A DNA stretch of 64,000 bases from Nitrososphaerota archaeon (GTDB lineage Archaea > Thermoproteota > Nitrososphaeria > Nitrososphaerales > CADDZS01). Shown here one piece after another: positions 18,358-26,827 of the stretch. A program made the position numbers and the translations under genes. The stretch spans positions 62,001 to 126,000 of the forward strand of contig JAJPHP010000081.1 in the NCBI GenBank assembly GCA_021325255.1, given 5' to 3'. Each line of letters opens with the position of its first letter. Position 1 is the stretch's first letter. The notes under the pieces were generated by a model. The model did not search any database, was not told the origin of the DNA, and saw only the letters and a program-made list of their open reading frames with translations.

Positions 18358-18651
18358 TCTCAGCGCAGAGCCTGCTGATCACGTCATGCTCTTCCCATTA
18401 TTTAAGATCCAAGAAATGCGGTTCTGTACGCCTTGTACGGTTCGAAGAGGCGCCTAGCAATTTCCGATATGAACTTTAGACCATGTAAGGGTCACACATA
18501 GGCCTTGTTAGCATGCTACAAGATAAGCAGTGAATCATCCGATTGCAATCAATTTCATTGCAGTTTGATCTACGTTCGTTTACGTCGTGCGAACAACCCG
18601 CAGATCGTTAACCAAAATTGAAGATGAAATGGCGGTCTGCAGAATTTCGAG

Positions 18652-19162
18652 CTATGAAAGTCGGGCGGTCTGCGTACAGTTCTGAACCGAAGTCCTACCG
18701 GGACATATCACGACCACAGTGAACCCAGCGTTGACTGGGATCAGGGAAAAGAAGAGAAACACGCGTGCGTTTCCAATTATCGTGATATTGTAATCTCCGT
18801 TGATCAACGAGCGAATAACAGAGCCCGCTACTGTCGCGTAGGTTACGTTGAAGGAAAGCGTTTGCGTCACGTTGTTATTGCCTACGATGTGGGTTTGAGG
18901 CAAAGTTCCGTTTCCAATATACTTTCCTGTCAGATAAGTCGAGAAATTAACCTGAACGGGAGGAAGGGAGGTCGATCTGGGGTTCGAGAAGAGTCAACGT
19001 GACCGTGGCGCTGTCAACCTTTACGTTTTGAGCCCCGACTTTGACTACGGAGATAGAGAGATTCTTAGCTGCAGAGTATTCTAGGTAAAGCTGAACTGCC
19101 ACTATTCCGATAATTAGTATGATCACTAATACAACTATTAGGGCGATTGTCCTCTTCCTCAA
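18652..19162 (-). pseudogene. LEA14/WHy-like anchored protein split by a one-base frameshift
   Basis: Two adjacent frames form one protein. The first (from ATG 19162) has an N-terminal membrane helix and the strands NLSISVVKVGAQNVKV and SATVTLTLLEP. The second continues with VQVNFSTYLTGKYIGNG, TLSFNVTYATVAG and YNITIIGNARVF. Together they make about 170 residues with the strand pattern of a LEA14/WHy domain behind a signal anchor. Removing one base from the GGGG run at 18979-18982 joins them exactly. The tail has NxT sequons. The break is either a true recent mutation or a homopolymer error. Confidence 0.6.
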
Positions 19163-19369
19163 TGGAGACTCACCCTTTCCGGCAAGTAGTGTCCGCGCTA
19201 ACTGACGACAACAACCACAAGAAGCAGAGTTCTGGTCAGTTTCTGTCTCGCCAGCATTATGATTGCTGTTATTTTCAAAATTATTTCACAGCAAGATTAT
19301 AAGCCGCATTCTGGCAAACCGGATTATCTTTCACGACCAATTCTGGACTTTTGCTCATATCTTTCGTCT

Positions 19370-19531
19370 TTAAGCTAAATGTAAGATCTTGAAGAAATAG
19401 CTAGATGCAGGGGCATACAGTATTTCCTCAGAGTTCCTCATGCACTCTTTGAAAAAGTTGCACTGGCTCTCCTTTATGAGTGACAGACCGTACAGTTGGC
19501 CGACTCGATAATCTAGGAAAAATGCAACCAA
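19370..19531 (-). CDS. 53-residue ORF in frame after a TGA
   Basis: From TTG 19531 the frame encodes an aromatic, mixed-charge peptide (VAFFLDYRVGQLYGLSL, then CNFFKECMRNSEEILY). The same frame is open all the way back to the TGA that ends the membrane protein at 19583-19861, and the intervening 24 codons also look like protein (IVRPTKKIASLLESIPL). It is either a separate short gene or the original C-terminal part of the upstream gene cut off by a nonsense codon. Confidence 0.35.
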   Translation of the reverse strand: MVAFFLDYRVGQLYGLSLIKESQCNFFKECMRNSEEILYAPASSYFFKILHLA

Positions 19532-19582
19532 AGGAATCGATTCAAGGAGGCTTGCTATTTTCTTAGTTGGACGGACGATCGG

Positions 19583-19861
19583 TCAGCGGGCAGCCTCTTC
19601 CTCTAGTTTTCTGTTGTAAATCTGCCTTCGGACAATCACGTTGCGCATGAATATCAGCGCAAGGAGCCAGACGACTCCCAGAATTGAGGCAAAGACTCCC
19701 TTCAGTATGTTGTCGGTAAAGCAAACGCAGTCCTGAAAGGGCACAATTACCTTGAATATGATTATCGCGCCCAAGAGAACCAGAAGCCAAGCGATTGCAA
19801 ATATTGCCATTAGCTCGATCAGCTGGCGACTTGATTGGGTCCTAGGCTGAGTGGTAACCAT
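19583..19861 (-). CDS. Small two-helix membrane protein
   Basis: The 92-residue protein has two membrane helices at about 15-37 and 53-72, a loop with a CVC motif between them, and a basic cytosolic tail (RRQIYNRKLEEEAAR). The tail resembles a short coiled coil. In-frame coding potential continues after its TGA (see 19370-19531), so it may once have been about 165 residues. An inverted repeat lies about 25-40 bases before the ATG. Confidence 0.5.
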   Translation of the reverse strand: MVTTQPRTQSSRQLIELMAIFAIAWLLVLLGAIIIFKVIVPFQDCVCFTDNILKGVFASILGVVWLLALIFMRNVIVRRQIYNRKLEEEAAR

Positions 19862-19885
19862 AAAAAGAGACGCATCACCGCATAT

Positions 19886-19900
19886 TCTGTTCGGAACAGA
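19886..19900. promoter_or_regulatory. Perfect 7+1+7 inverted repeat, candidate operator
   Basis: TCTGTTC and GAACAGA flank one base, 25-40 bases upstream of the minus-strand ATG at 19861 and next to a TATA-like stretch. The size and placement fit a dimeric regulator site overlapping the promoter. Confidence 0.4.
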
Positions 19901-20193
19901 TCGGATTACTTGCGACGTCTCTAAAGGGGTGCTACACTCCTCTAATTATGATTACGCCTTGTTGTATGTATCATCTACGCCCCCTTGAATTATGCGTAGC
20001 AGATTTCTTGTCGTGAGGGAAACATCCTAGGCAAAAGCCACACATCTTGAATCGGAGGATCGCCATTCTCCTTCAAAAAAGGAATAAGAGGAGACGAGCT
20101 ATCAGGTCGTGATCTTACATTATGTAAATGATGCAACGTCGGTGAAATTTTGGGTAATAGGACGTGTGAGATGAAGCGTTCCTTAGATCGCTT

Positions 20194-20379
20194 TTACCTT
20201 GGTCTCCGGAAAAGGCCCCCTTGGAGATGGCAGTCGTATAGGTGCTTCGCGTATTCCTTCATGTCCAGCTTGCTGATCTCTTGAGAATGAGAAAACTCCT
20301 CCCTGAACGCCGCGCAGTAATCGCAGCAATCTCCAAGCGAAAAGATCCCCTTCCAGCAGTCACTGCTCGTTTTGCTCAT
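20194..20379 (-). CDS. Tiny C2H2 zinc-finger protein, family member B
   Basis: The best start is ATG 20379, giving 61 residues. A longer frame from 20481 adds a Ser-rich lead without pattern. Ligands are C19 (or C18) and C22 (CCDYC) and H46-x4-H51 (YAKHLYDCHL). Tyr lies three residues before the first His and Cys just before the second, as in member A at 9531. The linker is 23 residues. The basic tail (GGLFRRPR) is not shared with A or C. The repeated architecture is the evidence; function is unknown. Confidence 0.55.
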   Translation of the reverse strand: MSKTSSDCWKGIFSLGDCCDYCAAFREEFSHSQEISKLDMKEYAKHLYDCHLQGGLFRRPR

Positions 20380-20633
20380 GAAGATTTGTCGATCCCAGAC
20401 CTGAATTCGAGGTACGGTTCTGAGACACTTGCTACTTAAACCAGATATCACGGAACTCGATAGAGCAGGTGAAAATCGCAAGTCGAAAGAAATTCAGGAA
20501 TTGATTACAAGAGCGCCTATAGAGGGAACGCGCTTTTGCCTCGTTCTGAATGAAAGGTGGGACCCCAAATAAAGAAAGAAAATAGAGGATAGAGGCCGCC
20601 TAATTCTTTACATGTCCTCCCTTTTTGCATTTT

Positions 20634-22046
20634 TTACTGTTCAGGGTTCAAGTTCCGTCTGCCCACTCCTCGGAATGCGAATCCGGCTTTCGTAGCTTCG
20701 TGTGGATTCACGATGTTTCGTGCATCGACCAATGCAGCGGGGCTATCGGTGAGTTGCTCGAGGAGTTTGAGGTCAAGTCTCTTGAACTCTGCGTGGGCGG
20801 TCCCGATGACAATGCAATCGGCACCGTTGATCGCTTGTGTAAGGCTCCTTCGAACACCTAGACCGAAGACAGTGTCTCCGGCGAACATTGGATCGTAGAT
20901 GTTGAGCATAGCACCTAGCTTGGTTAGTCCGGAGCAGACGCGCTCCATCGGTGTTAGCTGCAGGTCTTTGATCTCGGGCTTGTAAGCGACTCCTAATATC
21001 GCGATCTTCGAGCCCCTGATCGTTTTTCCGACTTCGTTTAGCGCCTCGGACGTAAGCTCGATGACGTGCTCGGGCATGCGGTCGTTGATCTCCCTCGCCA
21101 TCCTTACAAGATAGGGGATGTTACCAGCCTTTACACCTTCAGAGATAAGGTAATAGGAGTTTGATGGAAGACACGGCCCGCCAACGCCCGCACCGGGGTA
21201 GTGAGGCATGAAGTTGTACTTGCTCGCGCACCCCGTGATCACTTCCACAGTGTCAATGCCGAGCTTTTCATAGAGCAGTGCAAACTCGTTTGCAAGTGCA
21301 ATGTTGACATCCCGGAAGAGGTTCTCCGTCAACTTAATCGCGTTGGCGGTCTTGGGGTCGCTTGCTCGGAAGACCTTGACATTCAAGAGAGATTCGTAGA
21401 GGTCCGCCACAATCTGGCTGCAGTGGGGGTTTATGCCACCGACGACACGCGGGACAGTCTTCATGTTTCCGATGATGTTACCTGGATCTGATCGCTCGGG
21501 ACAGCTTGCCAGACCGAAATCCGATCCCGCTTTCATCCCGGACTCTTCCTCCAGAATTGGCGCAATCAAATTTTCAACTGTCCCTGGTCCAACGGTGCTC
21601 TCGATTATGACAACGCACCCTGGCTTGATCAGTTTTCCAACCGTTCTGCACGCGCCCGTAACAGCCGAATAATCCGGAGTCTTTGCGGGATCGACGGGGG
21701 TGGGAACACAGATTATGACAAAATCTGCCGCAGGTATTGCCGACTCTACGTCAGTTGTGGCGCGTAGCTTGCCGCTCTTGACCGACTCTTCAATCATCTT
21801 GTCGAGTCCTGGCTCGTCAAGGAAGCGGCTCCTTCCCTCATTGATCGTGACGACAACTTCGGGATTGATGTCGACACCGATCACCTGTGCGCCGGAACTA
21901 GCAAACATTGCAGCTGTTGGAAGGCCGATTCTTCCCAGACCCACCGCGCATATCGTTACGCTTCTGTTCTTGTACAGTGACTTTACTTGTTCTGTAGTTT
22001 GTTGGAAAACTCCTTCTTTGCTCATCATTTTCTTTTTTCTATTCAC
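20634..22046 (-). CDS. Nucleotide-sugar dehydrogenase (UDP-ManNAc dehydrogenase-like)
   Basis: The enzyme oxidises a UDP-hexose or UDP-HexNAc at C6 to the uronic acid with two NAD+. The 470-residue product has the N-terminal Rossmann motif GLGRIGLPTAAMFASSG at 36-52, PTPVDP at 115-120, CPERSDPGN at 182-190, the catalytic Cys in GVGGPCLPSNSYYL (C292), and the C-terminal UDP-binding domain. The PERxxPGN block resembles WecC-type UDP-ManNAc dehydrogenases more than UDP-glucose dehydrogenase. The start is GTG 22046, overlapping the upstream stop by GTGA; ATG 22028 is an alternative. It ends the glycan operon running from 27556. Confidence 0.85.
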   Translation of the reverse strand: MNRKKKMMSKEGVFQQTTEQVKSLYKNRSVTICAVGLGRIGLPTAAMFASSGAQVIGVDINPEVVVTINEGRSRFLDEPGLDKMIEESVKSGKLRATTDVESAIPAADFVIICVPTPVDPAKTPDYSAVTGACRTVGKLIKPGCVVIIESTVGPGTVENLIAPILEEESGMKAGSDFGLASCPERSDPGNIIGNMKTVPRVVGGINPHCSQIVADLYESLLNVKVFRASDPKTANAIKLTENLFRDVNIALANEFALLYEKLGIDTVEVITGCASKYNFMPHYPGAGVGGPCLPSNSYYLISEGVKAGNIPYLVRMAREINDRMPEHVIELTSEALNEVGKTIRGSKIAILGVAYKPEIKDLQLTPMERVCSGLTKLGAMLNIYDPMFAGDTVFGLGVRRSLTQAINGADCIVIGTAHAEFKRLDLKLLEQLTDSPAALVDARNIVNPHEATKAGFAFRGVGRRNLNPEQ

Positions 22047-22651
22047 ACTCTGATAATCGCAACTTTCCTCGGAATCACAATTCTAGTTCTTCTCTTGTTT
22101 TTGATGTAGCCCGCGAGCAACGCAAAAGCAACTGCCCCCGCCATAAGAGGAATTCTTACGGCGTCGATGCTAAAATACTGAAATGTAAACGGCGCGAACA
22201 AAGCAAAGATCCCGGTATCTGCAGCCAGATGACCAAGAAATGAAGAGACGAATATAGAGCCAACCTCAGGCTGCCGATTTCTCAGTACAACCGATAAAAC
22301 CACCAATGTGACTCCCAAGAACGCAAGCGAGTGAGCAGGCCTGATCGGTTGCGCCACCCCGAGTACCGACGGGAGGTGATCAAGATCGAGCAGGACGACG
22401 AATGCTGTAAAGAGAGTAATCAAACTAAGATCGATGTGTTTGTATGCCAGAGTAGAAAGAATTCCGAGACCCGCGCCTACTACAGCAAGCTCCCCCAGTT
22501 TTGGGGGAATCGCATCCGCTGGGCGCAGAGTTCCGATGTGAACGTTCGGACTGCTAGTCGAGAAGAAAACCAGTGTTAAGAGCAGATCAATCATGAGGAA
22601 AATGGCAATCGGCGGTACAACCTGCTTCAGCCACCCACGTATGAGACTCAC
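22043..22651 (-). CDS. YdjM/DUF457-like membrane metal-dependent hydrolase family protein
   Basis: The 202-residue protein has about five membrane helices and a scattered His/Asp set: DLDHLP at about 87-92, AHSL at about 105-108, and GHLAAD at about 139-144. These resemble the YdjM (membrane-bound metal-dependent hydrolase) family. It overlaps the upstream UDP-sugar dehydrogenase gene by one base and the downstream one by GTGA, so it is translated with them. This coupling suggests a role in envelope lipid or glycan turnover. The substrate is unknown and the family call is moderate. Confidence 0.6.
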   Translation of the reverse strand: MSLIRGWLKQVVPPIAIFLMIDLLLTLVFFSTSSPNVHIGTLRPADAIPPKLGELAVVGAGLGILSTLAYKHIDLSLITLFTAFVVLLDLDHLPSVLGVAQPIRPAHSLAFLGVTLVVLSVVLRNRQPEVGSIFVSSFLGHLAADTGIFALFAPFTFQYFSIDAVRIPLMAGAVAFALLAGYIKNKRRTRIVIPRKVAIIRV

Positions 22652-24108
22652 TAGGGTACCTGCATTCCTCCCGATCTAGATTGGTACACGCTCAGAATCT
22701 CCTGGGAGAACTCTGCTTTTCCTTCAAAACTCGGCATCTTCTCCTCGATATATCGTCCCAGTTCAATCACCTCGATGCCAAATGTGGCAAACTTTGCCGC
22801 ATCAAGCAAACGCTTCCCGTCAATCATGACTGGGCTCTTCATGTGTTTCACGACCAAGGAAGGTGAAATGCGCCTGAACTCTTCCCATTCGGTTGCTATC
22901 ACGCAGAGGTCTGAACCAGCAAGACAGGTAGCAACATCTGTCAAAAGGGAAACATTCGGGTGTAGCTCGCGCTTTGAATTAGGCATCGCCTTCGGGTCGT
23001 ATGCCCTAACCTCTGCCCCTGCGAGGCTCAGTGCGTTTGCAATCTTGATAGCGACCGATTCTCTGATGTCATCCGTGCCCGCTTTGAATGCCAGTCCTAG
23101 GAGTGCAATTTTCTTTCCAGTAATATCCCCCAATAGCGCTCGGGAAAGATCCAGCACTTTGAGTGGTTGCCTTTCGTTGATATCTAGGGCGGCCTCCAAG
23201 ATCGAAGGATTGACTCCGGATGTTTTGCAAAGCGCTTTCAGCGCTCTCACGTCCTTCGGAAGGCAGCTCCCGCCAAAGCCCAATCCAGACCTAAGGTATC
23301 TTCGATCGAGCCCAGTCACAGTGCTTAGACCCATGACGACCTGGTCAATATCAGCTGAGGGTACCTTCTCACACAGATTGGCAAGCGTGTTTAGAAAACT
23401 CAGTTGAGTCGCCCTGAAAGTGTTAACGGAGTACTTTACAAATTCGGCACTCGAAGTCGAGAGCATAATCAACTGAGGCAACCTGCGCCCGTAGAACATG
23501 CGGTACAAACTCGACATGACTTTCAAGGTCTTCTTATCGGAAGACCCAATAACCACGGCATCAGGGCTCATAGTGTCCTCAATTGCAGTTCCCTCGCGTA
23601 GAAACTCCGGGTTGACACATAGCCCGATTTCGGACGGAATTTTGCGGTACGAACTGGTCTCGACAATTCTTTTAACCGTGCCCTCGGTGGTTCCGGGAAC
23701 AACCGTACTCTTCATTGCGACGATGTGATAATCTCCCTTTGCACGGAGGACACGACCGATTTCCGCTGCGGCAGATTCAATGAATCGAAGATCTATTTCT
23801 CCCGAATCCCTGCTCGGTGTACCCACTGTCACAAACGTGACATCGCTCTGGGAGACGGCGTCAGAGTAATCGGAGTGGCAGGATAGCTTTCCAGACTTTA
23901 GAGTTGTCTTGAGCAGGGCGTCAAGACCAGGTTCGTGGATTGGTGAAATCCCCTTGCTGATCTTCTTGCGCTTCTCCTCGTCGACCTCCACTCCGTATAC
24001 TCTGAACCCTCTCTTCGCAAAACAAACCGCTGTAGAAAGGCCCACGTATCCCATTCCTACGATTGAGATACTTGGTAGTGATGAATACGACTTTGAATGT
24101 CGAGTCAA
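22651..24108 (-). CDS. UDP-glucose 6-dehydrogenase family
   Basis: The 485-residue enzyme makes a UDP-uronic acid. Landmarks are the Rossmann motif GMGYVGLSTAVCFAKRG at 18-34, the VGTPS block at 95-99, STVVPGTT at 134-141, NPEFLREGTAIED at 166-178, and the catalytic GFGGSCLPKDVRAL (C282, K286). The NPEFLREG signature is that of UDP-glucose dehydrogenases, in contrast to the WecC-like second enzyme downstream. Having both suggests two different acidic sugars in the glycan. It lies in the minus-strand operon; the next gene starts one base into its stop codon. Confidence 0.9.
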   Translation of the reverse strand: MTRHSKSYSSLPSISIVGMGYVGLSTAVCFAKRGFRVYGVEVDEEKRKKISKGISPIHEPGLDALLKTTLKSGKLSCHSDYSDAVSQSDVTFVTVGTPSRDSGEIDLRFIESAAAEIGRVLRAKGDYHIVAMKSTVVPGTTEGTVKRIVETSSYRKIPSEIGLCVNPEFLREGTAIEDTMSPDAVVIGSSDKKTLKVMSSLYRMFYGRRLPQLIMLSTSSAEFVKYSVNTFRATQLSFLNTLANLCEKVPSADIDQVVMGLSTVTGLDRRYLRSGLGFGGSCLPKDVRALKALCKTSGVNPSILEAALDINERQPLKVLDLSRALLGDITGKKIALLGLAFKAGTDDIRESVAIKIANALSLAGAEVRAYDPKAMPNSKRELHPNVSLLTDVATCLAGSDLCVIATEWEEFRRISPSLVVKHMKSPVMIDGKRLLDAAKFATFGIEVIELGRYIEEKMPSFEGKAEFSQEILSVYQSRSGGMQVP

Positions 24109-24195
24109 ATGACTTACCTTCTCCTTCTCTCGTTCGAATATGGAATGTCTCGCCGTTCAGTTGATGCACTCTTCAAAAGTAGAGAATGAGGTTCG

Positions 24196-25524
24196 TTACT
24201 CCACGAAAAGTTTCTGCCTTATCCCGCGGTAGTCTTCAAGTACCCTCAAGCCTTCGCTTGTGGCCTGATACAGCTTCCCGCCAACGGTTTCTTCCGACGA
24301 AACCAACCCGTTGCTCTCGAGGTTTGTGAGGATGCGCTTCAACTCGTTGTGGGAGATGTTAGCTTCCCTCATCACGTGGGTCAGTCTCATTGGACGAAGG
24401 GAGGTGCTCTGGATGATATCTAGGCAAATCTCAAGCTTGGATCTTCTCGCAAAGATGCCGGGTTCCTTCGAGACCCCGTTAAGCCTGCGAATTTCGTTTA
24501 TCATGAGTTTCGCCGGGTTGTCCATGTTCTTCACCAAGAGCGAGGACCTCTGTATGAAAGCCCTTCTCTCCTCGTCGTCGAGCAACTTGTCCACGTACGC
24601 CGCAATCTGCTCGGGCTCGGTCGAGTGAGGAATGTATCTGTGTAGTTCCTGGACAGGCTTTGATTGCTGCCAATAAATTGCACTGACACAGGGCTTGCTA
24701 AGAACGAAAGCTTCCATCAACATCGTTTCAGCCGCGCCAAGCGCGATGTCCGCGTGCGCGACTGGGCAATCGCTTATCGATTGATCCAGGACGGTGACAT
24801 CCATCTCCTCGTAACGCTTTCGCTGTTCCTCAGTTCTCGGAAGCACCATAATGTTCGAGTTGCCCGTCTTTGCCAGAAGCTCCACAGCCGTCTCGAGTAC
24901 AGGCTTGTGCATCGGAAAGAAGCTCGCAAAATCTGGTTCAGGTCGCACGAAGACCAGCGGGTCCTTTGCGTTCTTGCCGTGGTATGGGTTGAAAGTACTT
25001 CTGGGTTCGTCCTTCAGGTAGCACGTGTGAAAACCATTGAACCAGCTAATTTTTTCTGGGTCCGTTACACCGCTTTGGTAGAGCTCGTGAAGGGTGTAGA
25101 AGCGCGGGCAGAATATTCTGCTTGATAGTGGAAATACCATCTGGTTGACGTGAGTTTCCCGCTCGTCGTAGAATATTGTCCAGGACGGAATGTCGAGGCC
25201 GAATGCAACCCGAACAGCTTCGGGCCATCTCTCGGTGAGCAAAATGTCGGGCTTTTCCCTCTCCACAATAGGCACCATCTCCTGGATTGTGCGCGCGTAT
25301 GCCTCGAGTTTCCTTCCTAGGTCTTTTCCACCATGCCGTCCCACGGGGATATAGTTGATCCCCTTCGCGTCGAGGATGGAAAATATGCCGTCGTGTTCGC
25401 GTGCGGTGATCAAGAACTCGTAGTCCCTGCTCAGCTCGTTAATCACCGGCGCAAAAAAGTTCGCCTGGAAAGGAGTGCCGACTGCTATCCAGATTTTGTT
25501 TATCTTCTTTTGTTCGTTGCTCAA
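24196..25524 (-). CDS. DUF354-type glycosyltransferase-like protein fused to a winged helix
   Basis: Residues 1 to about 350 have the GT-B layout of the DUF354/UDP-GlcNAc 2-epimerase-like group: WIAVGTPFQANFFAPVINEL at the start, KPDILLTERWPEAVRVAFGL, VFVRPEP, and an acidic donor-site segment ADIALGAAETMLMEAFVLSKP. Residues 360-442 form a winged helix of ArnR1 type (KLEICLDIIQ, MRLTHVMREANISHNELKRILTNLESNGLV, YQATSEGLRVLEDY). The fusion of a sugar-enzyme fold to a DNA-binding fold is unusual and is not explained by a frameshift, since one frame runs through. It sits inside the glycan operon, so it could sense a sugar nucleotide and regulate the locus. Confidence 0.75.
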   Translation of the reverse strand: MSNEQKKINKIWIAVGTPFQANFFAPVINELSRDYEFLITAREHDGIFSILDAKGINYIPVGRHGGKDLGRKLEAYARTIQEMVPIVEREKPDILLTERWPEAVRVAFGLDIPSWTIFYDERETHVNQMVFPLSSRIFCPRFYTLHELYQSGVTDPEKISWFNGFHTCYLKDEPRSTFNPYHGKNAKDPLVFVRPEPDFASFFPMHKPVLETAVELLAKTGNSNIMVLPRTEEQRKRYEEMDVTVLDQSISDCPVAHADIALGAAETMLMEAFVLSKPCVSAIYWQQSKPVQELHRYIPHSTEPEQIAAYVDKLLDDEERRAFIQRSSLLVKNMDNPAKLMINEIRRLNGVSKEPGIFARRSKLEICLDIIQSTSLRPMRLTHVMREANISHNELKRILTNLESNGLVSSEETVGGKLYQATSEGLRVLEDYRGIRQKLFVE

Positions 25525-25567
25525 TCTATTTTGTTCATCTCAGGCTCAAGTTTTCATCAGAATTGTG

Positions 25568-26551
25568 TCATAGTAACCCCACGGTGAAAACGAATGCAAG
25601 TGCAGCATACGCGCACTGCATAACAAGGAGCGAATCGACCAACCCCTTTTCGGTAAGGTTAGAGAGTCTCATGAACGCGTGTGAGAGTGCGGGATAGTTC
25701 GGAGGTTGAAGAATACCGTCGGCTGTAACCTGGGTGTTGCCGAGTACAGATCTCGCGGAAAAGCGATTTTTGCTCAACATCTTCAGGGCGAAATCTAGAC
25801 CAGCTGGTATGCTCACCATGACTGCTGCAAACTCTAGTTGGGACATCAATCCGATTGAAGCGATCGCAGCTCCTGCGGTGAGCGTACCCGTATCTCCAGG
25901 AAATATCCTGGAAGGATACCAGTTCAACGCGAGGAGACCGAGAAAACCTCCCAGGAACAGGACGCCAAGCATAGCGCCAGCCAAGGATCCTCTTATGCTT
26001 GCAAGCAAAGTCAGAGTAGCTATGGAAATAACCGCGCACCCGACTTCAAGCCCGTTGAACCCCGCGAGCATGTTGCTGAAATTCGCCGAAGTCGTTATGG
26101 CAAGCGGGACCACCAGCAGAGGGTAGAGCAGACCAAATGGAACAGGACCGATCAGCGGAAACATCACGCTGGTTCTCCCCAAGAGAACGAATGCCAGAGG
26201 AAAACTCGCAGCGGCGACAAGGAATGGTTTGTAGCGCTGTCTCAGATTCAACATGTCATCAAGTATACCAATGACTCCGACGGCGACCACAGTCACGAAA
26301 CCGGCAACGAATACGGGAGGGATCGACGATCCATAGAAAATGAATGCCAGAGGTAGCGCGGCAAACACGCCGGCGAGTACCGCAAGCCCACCCATTTCCG
26401 CGACCTCGGGTCGGTCGGGCTTGTGGACATCCAGCCCCGTCAAGCCAAACTGCTTGAACTTTGAAGCAAACAAACTTGCAAGCAGGAAGGCGACGATGCA
26501 AGCAACTATAGAAAGTGCGGCAAGATCTAAAGAGAACGTAACTAGCGACAT
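25568..26551 (-). CDS. UDP-GlcNAc:dolichyl-phosphate GlcNAc-1-P transferase (AglH/Alg7-like)
   Basis: This polytopic enzyme starts lipid-linked glycan synthesis by moving a HexNAc-1-phosphate to dolichyl phosphate. The 327-residue protein has about ten helices and the polyprenyl-phosphate HexNAc-1-P transferase motifs: MGGLAVL near 53-59, the metal-binding pair GILDDM (D98, D99), NMLAGFNGLEVG at 160-171, and FPGDTGTL at 217-224. The FNG-LE form is seen in archaeal and eukaryotic members. The upstream small membrane gene overlaps by one base. It is the best evidence that the locus makes a lipid-linked oligosaccharide. Confidence 0.88.
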   Translation of the reverse strand: MSLVTFSLDLAALSIVACIVAFLLASLFASKFKQFGLTGLDVHKPDRPEVAEMGGLAVLAGVFAALPLAFIFYGSSIPPVFVAGFVTVVAVGVIGILDDMLNLRQRYKPFLVAAASFPLAFVLLGRTSVMFPLIGPVPFGLLYPLLVVPLAITTSANFSNMLAGFNGLEVGCAVISIATLTLLASIRGSLAGAMLGVLFLGGFLGLLALNWYPSRIFPGDTGTLTAGAAIASIGLMSQLEFAAVMVSIPAGLDFALKMLSKNRFSARSVLGNTQVTADGILQPPNYPALSHAFMRLSNLTEKGLVDSLLVMQCAYAALAFVFTVGLL

Positions 26552-26802
26552 CAGTTTTCAGCCCCTGCGAGCATGCTAATGACTTTCCAGAAAAGTAGTG
26601 TTCCCACGACAAATGTGGCAACGAAAACCAGAAGCGATGCGATCCCTCGTTCAAAAAGCGCAACTTCGCTGGTGACCAGCCAGGTTCCGTACATAGCGAG
26701 GGCAGAAAGAGTGAACACGTTGAGGCTGAGCGACGTGATCAGAACAGTCTTTAGCATCGGCGACGTCTTCCTTTCTTGCAATAAGACCACCTGCGCCTCC
26801 AC
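26551..26802 (-). CDS. Small two-helix membrane protein in glycan operon
   Basis: The 83-residue protein has helices at about 18-39 and 55-76 and a charged N-terminus. Its stop overlaps the start of the GlcNAc-1-P transferase gene, so the two are translationally coupled. It may be an accessory subunit or assembly factor of that enzyme. No family is recognised. Confidence 0.55.
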   Translation of the reverse strand: MEAQVVLLQERKTSPMLKTVLITSLSLNVFTLSALAMYGTWLVTSEVALFERGIASLLVFVATFVVGTLLFWKVISMLAGAEN

Positions 26803-26827
26803 ACACCTTCTCTCTATTTCTTCCCGC

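Noticed and set aside
18380..18520. ATG with FCTPC motif after a TATA-like TTATTTAAG, then a PCKGH motif in another frame
   Set aside because: The first frame stops after 13 codons. The pieces are too short to call a zinc protein or pseudogene.
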